Below are positions 14,052 to 24,487 of a stretch of DNA of 64,000 bases, piece after piece. The DNA is from Polytrichum commune. Lineage: Eukaryota > Streptophyta > Polytrichopsida > Polytrichales > Polytrichaceae. Position 1 is the stretch's first letter; each line of letters begins with the position of its first letter. The notes below the pieces were generated by a model, which had not been told where the DNA came from, did not search any database, and saw nothing but the letters and a program-made list of their open reading frames with translations. A program made the position numbers and the translations under genes. The stretch is taken from the NCBI GenBank assembly GCA_950295325.1, contig OX485805.1:44912758-44976757 (forward strand), read 5' to 3'.

Positions 14052-15501
14052 GCTTACCACATTCAATTGCACTTGAGGCCAACATATCCTAAAGAGGTAA
14101 GTTTCAGCACCCCTCACATTGCGCAATTTTTTGGTTTATATTTCATTTATTATGTTTTATTGAGGTATTAGACAGTGTTGGCTCCTCACTACCAATGCTG
14201 GATTGTTGAAATTGACACTCTGTTTGTGTGTCTGACACTCAGGAGGTCAAGAACTTCACCCTTGGAACAACAAAGTACCATCCACCCTGTACACATAGGA
14301 AATAGATGGTACCATGTGGTAATTGGATGGTCCAATTTTGGCAACGTTACTTTTTTGAGTGGTATAGCATTTACTAGTACTTCTATTTTAGAGGAAGGGT
14401 TTTTTTTTATATACCAACAACAAGCAATGACAAATATGTAGATTCCTTTCAAATGTGCAAAGACCATATAGATTGTGTGAACATTTTCTTCTCCCTTGTG
14501 TTGTTGTTTTCGTCATGCAATCTACAACCAATCGGTAGCTACTAACTGAGATGCCTGATTCAAGAATGGAGTGAACACATGCATTTTTATTTTCGTTGTA
14601 CTAGAATATATAGGGTTGAATGTTGTGTATAGTATTGAGCCCTACAAATATTGCTGATGTTGAAAACAAAACTTTTGGAGGAATAAGACATGTATGAGGT
14701 TGTCAGTTCGCTCTCCCTACTTTAAGCCATAAGCTACAAGGTTGCTTGACTGTATCTGTCTAATTAACTCTGGTTAAGAAATTTTTGCCTTATATCTTCT
14801 ATATAGCATGTCTACATCTTAAGCTTAGTGTTCCATAGGTGGTGTACGAAGTAAGCCAAACAATGCAATGGGAAGCAGGCCTTAGTGGATATAGTTATAA
14901 TTAAGTGCCTTGCATGCTTAGGGATTTTCCGATGGAGTACACATAATCTTCAAATTTGGCTCAATGTCACTTTATATCATATGATAGCTACAATGTTAAA
15001 TTTATTGTGAGTGTCCTTGAAAATATCTATTGCCCAAGCCCGTATGCAAACAAAACGAACATATTCAAAATACCAACAACTCAGTTTCATCAAAATGTGT
15101 GGAAACTTGTTACAAATAGTCAGGGATGGTATGGAAATAAGAAGGCAACAAAAAACACTTGTGCTTTATTGACCATGAACTTGCTTTGTATTCACAGGTG
15201 CAGACCCTAAACCGCTGTCCACAATTAAAAATTAATGTCCAGAATTTACAATCATTGACTGCCTCAACATAATAAGAATGAGAAGGGGCACATCAAAATT
15301 TCAACCCGAACCCATAGCACATTGTAGGCTAATGAAATGAATTGAATTTGGAACCAAAAGTCCACCAGTGGGATGGTAGCACATTTGAAATGAGGAATAT
15401 ATTTGGTACAAGAGGCACTATTGCACTTAGGTAGAACTGATCATCTAAATCACTAGTACACATCACCCTAGCTACAAACTCCACGTTGTTAGATGATTGT
15501 C
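14052..15501. other. Spacer between convergent genes
   Basis: Holds the 3' ends of the plus-strand acidic protein gene and of the minus-strand transposase-like gene. No coding frame or repeat of note was seen. Confidence 0.4.
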
Positions 15502-18500
15502 TCAAGTTGCACTGAGCCTGGCTTCTATGAGTTCATGAGCAGCTGCAGGGAGAGTGTACACCTAACCAACACACACAAGGAATAATTAGGATGAAACCTT
15601 TAATGCCCCACAACATCATGATCACCACAACATGGAATCAAAGGATGGTTTTGCATAACAACCCATCCTCCTATCCCATCAAGCTAAAATGTTGAGCGCA
15701 AACAATCACATGGCATTATATTGGAAAACTAAAGCCCGCAGGTATCATATAATTCCCTTTTGCCTAACAGAACTAACTTCAATAACTTGCTATTTAAATA
15801 AGTTTTAAGATGTGCATACTAAATGAAGTGGGGCTTGTATGGATTGTATGTACCTGTGTCCCCTCCCTCCCACCTTTTTGTCGATGCCGAGCCGGCAACA
15901 TTGCAAACTTTGCAGCAATTACCAAATGGGAATAGATATAAGCAGGACCAGCATCGCAGAGTACATAAGATCTCATACTCCTTCCTTTTTGCTTATAGTA
16001 CCTGCCTACCACAATTTGCTCTCCCTTGTACACCTTTTGGCCCCAACAATCTTCCTTGGATTCTTCCTCGACTGCTTGAAGAGTCACTTCAGTAATTAAA
16101 ATCCAAAAATCTGCATCCTCGGAGTTTCCCTCATCAGCAACAACTGCAAAATGATCCCCAACCTCCAAGCTAGCAGCTATCGCCTCCCTGTCACCCTCCC
16201 CAATGACATCAACATGTTCCACATCTGCGCGCACGTCATCTGTGTTGCAAGGCTCAATCCTAATAAGTTTATAAGGCTCCACATAGTCATCATTATCACA
16301 AGGGCCATCACCTCCATCTTGACAGAAGCTACAGAAACATGATAGTGTCCGGACCTGCAAGGAAATCATATCCAATCCTACACTACGAACCTGGTGAAAT
16401 GATCTAGTTCCCTCCACAGTGCGGGCATTAAATTGATCTGCACGCACAACATCAGTGGTGGCCACCTCATGAAAATATCGTCTGACATCCCTACGCACAT
16501 TGGAATACCCAGCGTATTGCCGACCCATATATTGCCTAAGGTAAGCAACTGCATCACTCGCATTGTGAAGCCTAATACCATCAGGTTTCACCTGCTCTGC
16601 CCGAAGAGCTTGTTTGATTGTTGCTCCTGCCCCATCCCAACGTCCCTTGCCGTGCCCAGAGCCAAAGTGATTCCATTGCATAGCACACCCATTAGGTAGG
16701 TCTGGGCTTCTGGTTAGCGTAGGATAGCGGGTCACAAAAAAAGGGGACCTTGCGCACTTAAATTGAGAAGAGCATCCATCAGAGAAAACTATGTGCTCCA
16801 CTGGTAGTGCATGGCCAGACTCCCCCAAAAAAAGCCAATGCAAACCAAAACAATATTGCACAAATAAATTATCATGGGTTTTGTCATCACTCACATAGAA
16901 GTGATACTCAGTAAGTAATTTGGACTTGACATTCACTTCATCCCAGCCCGGATCAATTCGAAAGGTAATGTGCACTAGTATTGTCACCTGGAATGACTGC
17001 CAATGTTGGGATTGCACCTCGTTTTGCCATTGAAAGGAATAGTTTTCAGCAAAGTCAATAACAGATAGGATTTGATCACTGGACAAGTTTTCCAGGCAGG
17101 ATTTAAATTGACCATCTTGCCATTTTGCCTCAAAATTGTGTACCACAAACTCTGCAAGCTTGGGTTTAAGGAAGGATATGAATTCAGAAGGAGGAGTGGT
17201 CTTGTGCTCCAATCTAAGAGCATGGCGATCACCACCTTCAGAATTCTGGCCTACAAAAACATTCTCAAACTTCCTCCAGGGTATTAGTGTTGTGGAATTG
17301 GGGTCCACCTCATGAGGACACAATTGCAATTTCCACACACCACAATCATGACAATTTCCTCTTATGCACTGAAGCTTGTGGAAGTCCATGGACTCTAGTT
17401 TTGGACAAAGCACCAAATCGCACAGGGCCCTTACACCTTCAACTGTAGATGAGGAAGCCCAACATGGTGTTTCGGGAGCACGTGCACCACACACGACACA
17501 ATTACAGCTACAGGATTGGTGCAAGGTTCGTCGTCTCATGTTGTTGAAGCCTTCTTTCAATTCTGCAATCTGCACATGATAGCGGCAGCAACAAGAATTG
17601 AATTCCTGCAACCTCTTCACATACCAAGGCTTCAATGTCTCAAATATGCGCAGGCCAACTTCCACATTTGGATTTTCCTCTTTGAATCGAGTGTACAAAG
17701 AAAGCTGCAAAAACATAGAGCATTTCAAATATATTAATGGATGTTCACACTACACAAAACATTTGTGAATTCAATAACTAAAGCATGAAACACATAAATA
17801 TAGATTAGGAATCAGGACTGGGGTGTACCATCTGGAAATCTAGCATTCAGGAACTTGACTGTCCAGGAAAGAGGTGGTACGTCAGGAAAAATGCGGATAA
17901 TCAGGAAAAATACTATCAAAAAAGGAATCCTTAGGAACAAGGTTAGTCATCAGGAAACATAGGAATGTAGAACACAAATCATCATGAATGGGGTGTATCA
18001 ATTTGAAATGTAGCATTGAGGATCAGGACAAAGTACAAAAGAGATGTTTCTGCAGGACAAATGCGACTCATCAGGAACCATAGATAGAAGAAGTAGGAAT
18101 CATTAAGAATGTGGCCAATCATCAGGAAACATAGGAATGAAGGGTAGGAATCATAAGAAAATCCTAAAACATTGAAACCACTACAGGAACAATATCACAT
18201 GAAAAGGATACTTCGTCTCCAGCACAGTAATTGGATTGAAGGCTTGGGAACCAAAATTAGAGGCTTAAGGAAAATTATATATCCACAGGAACCACCAGGA
18301 AATAATCTAAACTCTGCAAACCTTTATAGGATCCAAGTCACTAGGAAAGATCCAAATAAAACTGTTCCAAGATTGAGGGGACCTCCTCAGTAAGCCTACA
18401 AATCTTTAGGAGCCTTAAGGACTAAATTGTGAATGGATTAGAACCCCAGGAACCGCCGTAAAAAATGGCAAGACCTTGGACATCACAGTAGATCACAATC

Positions 18501-19754
18501 TAATGTTGCAAAAATGCAAGGAAGCCCCTGATGAAACGAAATCATTCCATGATTATTCTAAATTTCCTAAATCAAGGAGGACCACATCATGATGAAGAGA
18601 ACCCTAATCTTAGACCCGACAAAAACAAGGACCCTCAAACACCAGCCTATGAGTGAGGTAAAGTCCAACAAACCCTTTACGACTTCCTAAAATGAGCCCA
18701 AACAGTAGGAGCTACATGTGTGTGAAGGTGGAAACAATAATTTTGCAATGGTGCACAGAATGAACATCACAAGGGCACTGGACCTTAGCAAAGACACCAA
18801 ACTAACACAAGCCTTGTCAAGAATGGAAAAAAAAATGAAAGCACTCAAAAAAAACTCCTAGGGGAGTGTTGTCATTTCAAGCCTAAAAAAACATAAACCA
18901 ATAATGACACCACTCCCTAAAATTTCCAATTGCCCTTAACATTGTGCATGTTTCATTATACTAGCATTCTAATGAATATAGAAGAGGGCCATGGCAAGGT
19001 GTACCTGAGATTCCATGAGGTGGTGGGTTGCATGCGTCTCCCACATTCCACTGTCGATTCGTTTCCTCACAACATCCTTTCTGTTAGGACTTACCCTTGA
19101 ATTAAGGCACCAGAATTCAACGATGAGTTCACGCACATTTGAAGGCATGGCATCTATACGCTTTGATTTTCCACAAAGAGCCCACAAAGACCTATCTACA
19201 CGGGAATCTAAACTCAACCACCTCACTATCCCAACATGGAAATTCCTCCTATGGATGCCAGTGAGAAGGCTTGTCTGCCTCATATTTGTATTCCTACTGG
19301 CAACCATAGGAATGATAACATTCCTAGCCCTTTGATCATCATTGGAGTGACAACCTTTGATTTGTTGCCACCCCCTAGCAATATTCCCTACAGTTTCCCA
19401 AGCATGTTCCATTTCAGAGTAGTTGGGGAGGACATTTTGCCAAACAACATGTTTCAATATTTTGGGAATCAATGACCTTTGATATTGTAGACCCCTTCCT
19501 GCTGTTTCTTGATACCATTGAAGGGCAAAATTCTCTGCCATCCTAGACGTTGACCTCTCCACATCAATGTTGCTATCCTCAGACCCTTGGGAGTCTAGTT
19601 CCTCGCACAGAACTCTCAGACCTTCAGACCTTCTCTGTCTACACCGTCTTTGCCGTTCATTTTGAGCCTGTCTTTTCTGAGACACTTCTAATTCTCTAGC
19701 AAGACGCTCTCGTGTACCTTGACCTGGCATTTTTCTATTCCGTTGGTTTGCCAT
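15502..19754 (-). CDS. DDE-type transposase-like protein, spliced
   Basis: Minus-strand exons 19754-19005, 17704-15854 and 15561-15502 join in phase 0 (MESQ|LSLYTRF; GTQ|VYTLPA) for about 886 aa. The N-terminus is very basic (RQRRCRQRRSEG). A middle block has FWCLNSRVSPNRKDVV, then FKEENPNVEVGLRIFETLKP. A Cys-rich region (CSCNCVVC through CHDCG) looks zinc-binding. The probable catalytic core has DFAENYSFQWQNEVQ (Asp about 467), FSDGCSSQFK (Asp about 559) and GSGHGKGRWDGAGATIKQ (Asp about 607). I know this motif set (DFAENY, SDG...QFK, GHGKG-DG-GG) from uncharacterised transposase-like proteins of animals and other eukaryotes; the superfamily name is not certain. A C-terminal domain follows (VGDHFAV, YSHLVIAAKF). 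No frameshift or stop was seen, so the gene could be active. Confidence 0.75.
17705..19004. repeat. AGGA-rich intron 1 of the transposase-like gene
   Basis: The 1300-bp intron has donor CAG|GTACAC and acceptor TTTTTGCAG|CTTTC. Between 17800 and 18200 about 15 copies of AGGA occur, many as ATCAGGAA or CATAGGAATG (ATCAGGAAACATAGGAATG occurs twice). Confidence 0.6.
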
Positions 19755-19778
19755 CTAATTGGAGGTCAATGAATAACC

Positions 19779-20228
19779 CTATAACATGCATGTCTCACTA
19801 ACACGACTCAAAGAGCAAGCTGATGTAAATGACAAAGGAGGAGAACTTTTGGAGGTTGCAAACCCATGGATACTCTGAGAAGACGAGGAAGAATTAGAAG
19901 GTGCCGATGAGCCAGTGCATTCGCAAGACGAAACACTCTCGGATGAGACTCCCTCTTCATGCCTTACATTCGAACCCTTGAAGAAATCTGTAATGAGTGT
20001 CTGGGAGTGTTTTACACCCAAAACCTGCCTCGGTCTCTCAAATCCCATGACAACCCACTTCAGTCTAATGCTACACGTCTTGGCACTACCCACTGTGTTG
20101 GAGCTTCCGATCCTGAAACCACCATAGCCGGCAAGTGAAAGGCGGCAAACATCACTTAGGAACTTTAGAAAATCGGCGGCAAAACATTCTCTCAGCAAAG
20201 TAGGTCCAGAATTTTTCGCTAACTCCAT
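19779..20228 (-). CDS. Small ORF with a PCNA-interaction (PIP-box) motif, upstream of the transposase
   Basis: A 149-residue frame opens with ATG at 20228 and ends 25 bp before the transposase ATG. It has a compact N-terminal part (LRECFAADFLKFLSDVCRL), then QTLITDFF at residues 76-83 (bases 20003-19980), an exact fit to the PIP-box pattern Qxx(I/L/M)xx(F/Y)(F/Y), followed by a Ser-rich acidic tail. PIP boxes bind the sliding clamp PCNA. The TD pair inside the box matches half of the CRL4-Cdt2 degron pattern; the basic residue at +4 is absent. It could be a separate protein or the first exon of the transposase: GTAAGG near 19962 and the acceptor AATTAG|ATGG at 19755 would fuse them. Which is true needs cDNA. 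Confidence 0.55.
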   Translation of the reverse strand: MELAKNSGPTLLRECFAADFLKFLSDVCRLSLAGYGGFRIGSSNTVGSAKTCSIRLKWVVMGFERPRQVLGVKHSQTLITDFFKGSNVRHEEGVSSESVSSCECTGSSAPSNSSSSSQSIHGFATSKSSPPLSFTSACSLSRVSETCML

Positions 20229-20902
20229 CTTATCAGTTCGTTAATGATCTAGTGACTTGGAGGAAAAGTGCTCTCAATCCGACAGCTCAGAATTAAAGTG
20301 GAAAAAGTGAGAGGTGGGAATCATGAATACCACCGTAGGAACGTTTGGCAGGAAAGTTTCCTATGCCATTCCGGGGATTCCTGAAAATTTGGCATGGAGG
20401 GCACTTTGCATGTTCACCATGTTTTTTTCCAATAGATGGCCCACTGGTTCACTAGAAGATGCCGAGGAGTAGCTTTGGGATGAGCTAAAACACAAAAATA
20501 AATCAATGTAGGTGTCCTTAATGATGTTGCCCCCGGAAAGTTGTGTTCCTAGAGGTCAAGTGACCCTACCTATTGTTTTAGTACCTATTTTTTGCAAATA
20601 ACGAGTAGGTAGCATTATTAGGTTCAGAAGTTACCATGCAAAAATAAAACCAAAGAGAATTGATATTATTTTGCATTCCTACTTGGTTCCTAAAGTTATA
20701 AGTATACACAGTTCATTCCTGAAATTCTTTGCTAACAACCTTTTCAAGGTTGAAAACACATGGTTTTTTCTTAGTCTTTTATATGAATGGCTACACCTAA
20801 ACCTAATTGACCTTAAAATGTGTTCATAAGGAAAAAAACAATCACTTAAGATTGAAAACAAGTTTCCTAAAACTTACACTGTCAAGTGAAATTTGAGTGT
20901 GA
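20229..20902. other. Upstream region of the transposase unit, right end of the segment
   Basis: No gene. AGGAA/TTCCT motifs continue (TAGGAACGTTTGGCAGGAAA, GGGATTCCTG). It probably contains the promoter of the minus-strand genes and subterminal sequence. Confidence 0.4.
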
Positions 20903-21240
20903 CGTTCCTAGAGGATCCACCCAAGGATGCTTCCTCCCTTGGCATGATGACCACATACATATGATGATCATTATATATGGTCATTCTATGTTGTCATTAG
21001 GGTATTGACATGATAGTATGAACTATTTAGTGGATGTGAAGAGCCTTGCCATTGATTGAAGTAGGCATTCAGCCTACTCGGGCGCGTTAGCGACAAAGTA
21101 GGTATTGGGTGCCTACTACAACTAAATGACAAGGCGACATGTGTTCATTATCAAAGATAATGGTCATGCCATGTCAAGGCCATGACATATAGATGACATA
21201 TGTCTCCTCATATCCAATCCAAAATAGACAATAGAACCAA
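20903..21240 (+). repeat. Repeat R, right copy, with its left terminal repeat
   Basis: Starts with GTTCCTAGAGGATCCACCC at 20904, the inverted match of the sequence ending the left copy. 21003-21235 is a direct diverged copy of 6898-7135. The motif CTTGACATGATGACTACATG at 21249 repeats the copy's own beginning, which suggests a truncated second copy. Confidence 0.6.
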
Positions 21241-21961
21241 AATCGCTTGACATGATGACTACATGTATATAATGATCATTGTAGGCTATTGCAAATAACT
21301 ACATTTATTAGATCGTATGTGCACATATCTATGATACAAGCATATTGGCCCATGATGTAAGATGGAGAAAGAATTCTTACCATGCGCTAGAAGAGCATTG
21401 ATTAGTTTGTTGTAGTATTTCACACCTTCCCAATTCACTTTTCTAGTTTCGTCTGGCATACACATGACAAGTGAAATACTCCTTGTCAACAATTCAATGT
21501 TAACAAAGGCTTGGATTAAATGATGTATGCTACTTTTTGTACTGTTGATTTTATCCTTGCGATTACAGGAAACAAGAGAATCATTTATGATTATTCACAT
21601 ACATGGGAGGATGCGGGACCATGCAATTGAAAAGCGGTATGGATCCATGCCCAAATCTTTCATCAACTAGATGTCCTCCTACACAGCATTAACATTCCAT
21701 TCACAAATTGTCTTCAAATACCGTAAATTGAGAAATGTAAAATTCATAGCACGTGAGAAAATGGTCCCATACTCCTTTGCACTCTTCTGTCAAACAAAAT
21801 TTTATGACAAAAAGAAAATATGCTCATGAAACACAACTCATGCAAATACCTCAAAACGGTGATATTGGTCAACAGCAATGTCTCCATGGGTGTTCCCAAG
21901 AATCTTCCCTGCAGGTTTGGAGGCAAAAATACTCGCAGTCAATTAGTTATGGTGGACAACT

Positions 21962-22514
21962 CCCAGGTACGCAACTCCCATATTATACGCAGGGGGCATC
22001 GTACTTAAAACGGCTTAGAGGACGGCTTTTGTAAACATTATATCAAATTATATCAAATTAAAATGATCAAAAAGTTGGGTGAAGACCAAATTAAATAAAA
22101 TGAGATGAAAAAAAAGTTGGGTAAAGACCAAATTAAATAAAATGAGATGAAAAAAAAGTTGGGTGAGGACGAAATTAAATAAATGAGATGAAAAAAAAGT
22201 TGGGTTGCATATTTATTAAGCCTCCCATTAAAATTATAATTCATTCACAATGTTAAAATTATTAAAAAATCCAAAAAGTTGGGTAGTTTGACCTATGGTA
22301 CCTGTATTAAAAAAATCATATAATTAGGTTTTTAATGCAATTATATGCTTCAAATATATTCATTTCCTATATATAATTACATTTTTGGATTCCTTGTTAG
22401 AAGGGCTACAAGGGTTTCCTACATTAAAACAAATTGTATCACTCAATATTGGACTAAAACGCATTATAAGTGATTATAATCAAGACCATATAATACGGGA
22501 GTTGCGTACCCGGG
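21962..22514. mobile_element. hAT-like MITE (553 bp) with 8-bp target duplication
   Basis: Inverted ends CCCAGGTACGCAACTCCC and CCCGGGTACGCAACTCCC (one mismatch, similarity continues into TATTATA) are flanked by perfect GGACAACT at 21954-21961 and 22515-22522. Eight-base duplications are typical of hAT elements. No transposase is encoded. It sits in intron 2 of the GH1 pseudogene. Confidence 0.85.
22066..22205. repeat. About 42-bp tandem repeat inside the MITE
   Basis: AAAAGTTGGGT followed by GACCAAATTAAATAAAATG repeats about three and a half times, diverging slightly per copy. Confidence 0.75.
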
Positions 22515-23465
22515 GGACAACTGACTCGACTTGTTGGCTATTCTGTATTTATCATCACGTTTACACATCCAGGTGAAATACTTGCAACAAATCTGAGATT
22601 TAAACGTACTCGTATGGCATTCTCATGAGATCAAAACATCCTTGTAAAAATCACCTTCTGTGTGACTGTAGGTGTCGCAAATACTGCGACCTTTGCCATC
22701 TTCCATAGCTGCTCCTTCATACTGCAGCACAAGCCATGTGACAGTTTGCAACAAATCATTCCATGCACCCCACATTATGAAACTCGAAACTAAGATGTGT
22801 GCATCTCGGCTCTCTAAAGCAAGCTCAGATCAAGGGTTGTCGGTTTTTACATTATTTTCGTTTTCACAAAAGGAACTCACTCTTGTTCATACAATACTCA
22901 TCACAATCCAGCTGCAAAAGAACCACTGAAATATTCCACAACACTCCAACAAATTGCATTCTCACCCAGGATTTCTAAAGCAGCCTGGGATCGAGTACCC
23001 AAGCTCCGACTACAATGTCCATCCCTAACATTGGGATAATGATAAATGAACATGACGGCTGCAAGTTGAATGAACGTCAGTGACCACATCTAAGTAGTAG
23101 ATTAATAATTAGAATTGTGCGTGTCTATATTAACACAAAATGGAAATGAGAGTCCCACCTGATATGCAGAGCTCGAAGTCCCAAACACGAAGTGCTTTGG
23201 AAACGAGCTTCATTGGACTTTGCGCAGCTGGCCAGAGGTGGAGTTAAAATTTTGAGCTTGGGTTTTGGTTGCAGCCTGTGCAGGAATCACAAATTGTGTG
23301 GCTAAAATCATGAAACTGATGAATAGACGCATCAAATCTGCCACACTACAACAACGTGCAGCCATTTTGTTGTTGAAGCAATTATAGTCCCGGATGCATT
23401 GCAACCTGGATTGAGTTGTTTCTACAATATGGCCCACAATCAGGCTGGTTTTATCACAGAACTAA

Positions 23466-24478
23466 GGGGGACGTTAAATACCCCCCCACGAACTTTTCGG
23501 AGTGTCAGAGTCGGGCTGGGGCAGCCGCTTGGCCAGAAAATCTGAATTTTTTGGACCCGACCGAAAACTGCTGCCCACCCGCCCGATTTCGAAAAAATCA
23601 TTGCCCTTGCATTCTTGAAGGCCACTTACTCACAAATCCCATATTGAGTGCACTTCACCTTCAAGGGCCAAAATCCAATATATATGTTCATTTCCATTGA
23701 GTAAATAAGTAATTGACTGGGGTTTCATTATCAAAGTGAAACCATCAATAAAACATGTAATTAACTTGGAAGTCAAAAATATTACAAAACCCTCACTAAC
23801 ACTGAGGTTATAATTTTTGTGACTCACAATTTGAAATTGTCTTTGTCATTCTAAAATGACACTTAAATTTAGTGTGCTGATTTAGTATGTGTATTTTATA
23901 ATAATTTAGGTAATGCCGTCTACTTTCACAAGTATTCATACGCATTCATTAATATCAAGTGGGATTAAATATAATTAAGTCTAATTAATCTTCATTAATC
24001 CCAAATAAATCAGAAACTATGCTTACCAAATTAAGTAAACCTAATTCATTATAAAATGTACTTACTGTAATTAATTAATTCCAGTGAGTTAATTCTAATA
24101 ATTAATTTCTGGAATCAATTCCAGTGGGTTAATTATAATAATTAATATCTGGAATTTTGTAATATTTTTGACTTCCAAGTTAATTACATGTTTTATTGAC
24201 GGTTTCACTTTGATAATGAAACCCCAGTCAATTACTTATTTTCTCAATGGAAATGAACATATATATTGGATTTTGGCCCTTGAAGGTGAAGTGCACTCAA
24301 TATGGGATTTGTGAGTAAGTGGCCTTCAAGAATGCAAGGGCAATGATTTTTTCGAAATCGGGCGGGCGGGCAGCAGTTTTCGGTCGGGTCCAAAAAAATT
24401 AGATTTTCTGGCCGGGCGGCTGCCCCAGCCCGACTCTGACACTCCGAAAAGTTCGTGGGGGGGTATTTAACGTCCCCC
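23466..24478. mobile_element. Foldback element FB1 (1.0 kb, long inverted arms)
   Basis: Arms of roughly 400 bp are near-perfect inverted copies, starting GGGGGACGTTAAATACCCCC at the left and ending with its complement at 24478. Both arms contain TTCAAGAATGCAAGGGCAAT and TCAAGGGCCAAAATCC (in opposite sense). No coding sequence. Flanks CAGAACTAA and GTTCTAATG agree only partly, so the target duplication is uncertain. It is the same family as FB2 at 51241-57194. Confidence 0.85.
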
Positions 24479-24487
24479 GTTCTAATG

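Larger units (their letters stand above)
7147..20930. mobile_element. Candidate large multi-gene DNA transposon, in a GH1 intron
   Basis: The segment is bounded by inverted 30-bp sequences that agree at about 27 positions (AAGCATCCTTGGGTGG, one to three mismatches, then CTAGGAAC): 7147-7176 and, inverted, 20903-20930. It contains two plus-strand genes (7575-11600 and 12286-14051) and a convergent DDE-type transposase-like gene with an upstream ORF (20228-15502). It separates exon 5 from exon 6 of the GH1 pseudogene, so it arrived after that gene existed. Introns and spacers inside it share a dense AGGA/TCCT motif. No target-site duplication was found, and the inverted sequences also belong to the flanking R repeats, so the ends are tentative. 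Confidence 0.5.
21381..23365 (-). pseudogene. GH1 beta-glucosidase-like pseudogene, exons 1-5
   Basis: Exons on the minus strand: 23365-23159 (ATG, a hydrophobic signal peptide ending near VIPAQA, then SSFPKHFVFGTSSSAYQ), 22721-22655 (YEGAAMEDGKGRSICDT), 21908-21850 (GKILGN, GDIAVDQYHRFE), 21678-21603 (LMKDLGMDPYRFSIAWSRILP) and 21452-21381 (KVNWEGVKYYNKLINALLAHG). These are the N-terminal GH1 motifs in order; family members are secreted or vacuolar glucosidases. All joins keep phase. Two stops break it: TGA at 23212-23210 just before SSFPKHF and TAG at 21669-21667 (EDI-stop-LMKD, normally Gln). The conserved Trp of SIWDT is Cys. A hAT-like MITE lies in intron 2. The gene continues at 6773 after a 14.6-kb gap. 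Confidence 0.85.

Noticed and set aside
15502-19754. Assignment of the DDE gene to KDZ (Zisupton), MULE or CACTA
   Set aside because: The motif set does not match any of these well enough from memory; left as unclassified DDE-type.
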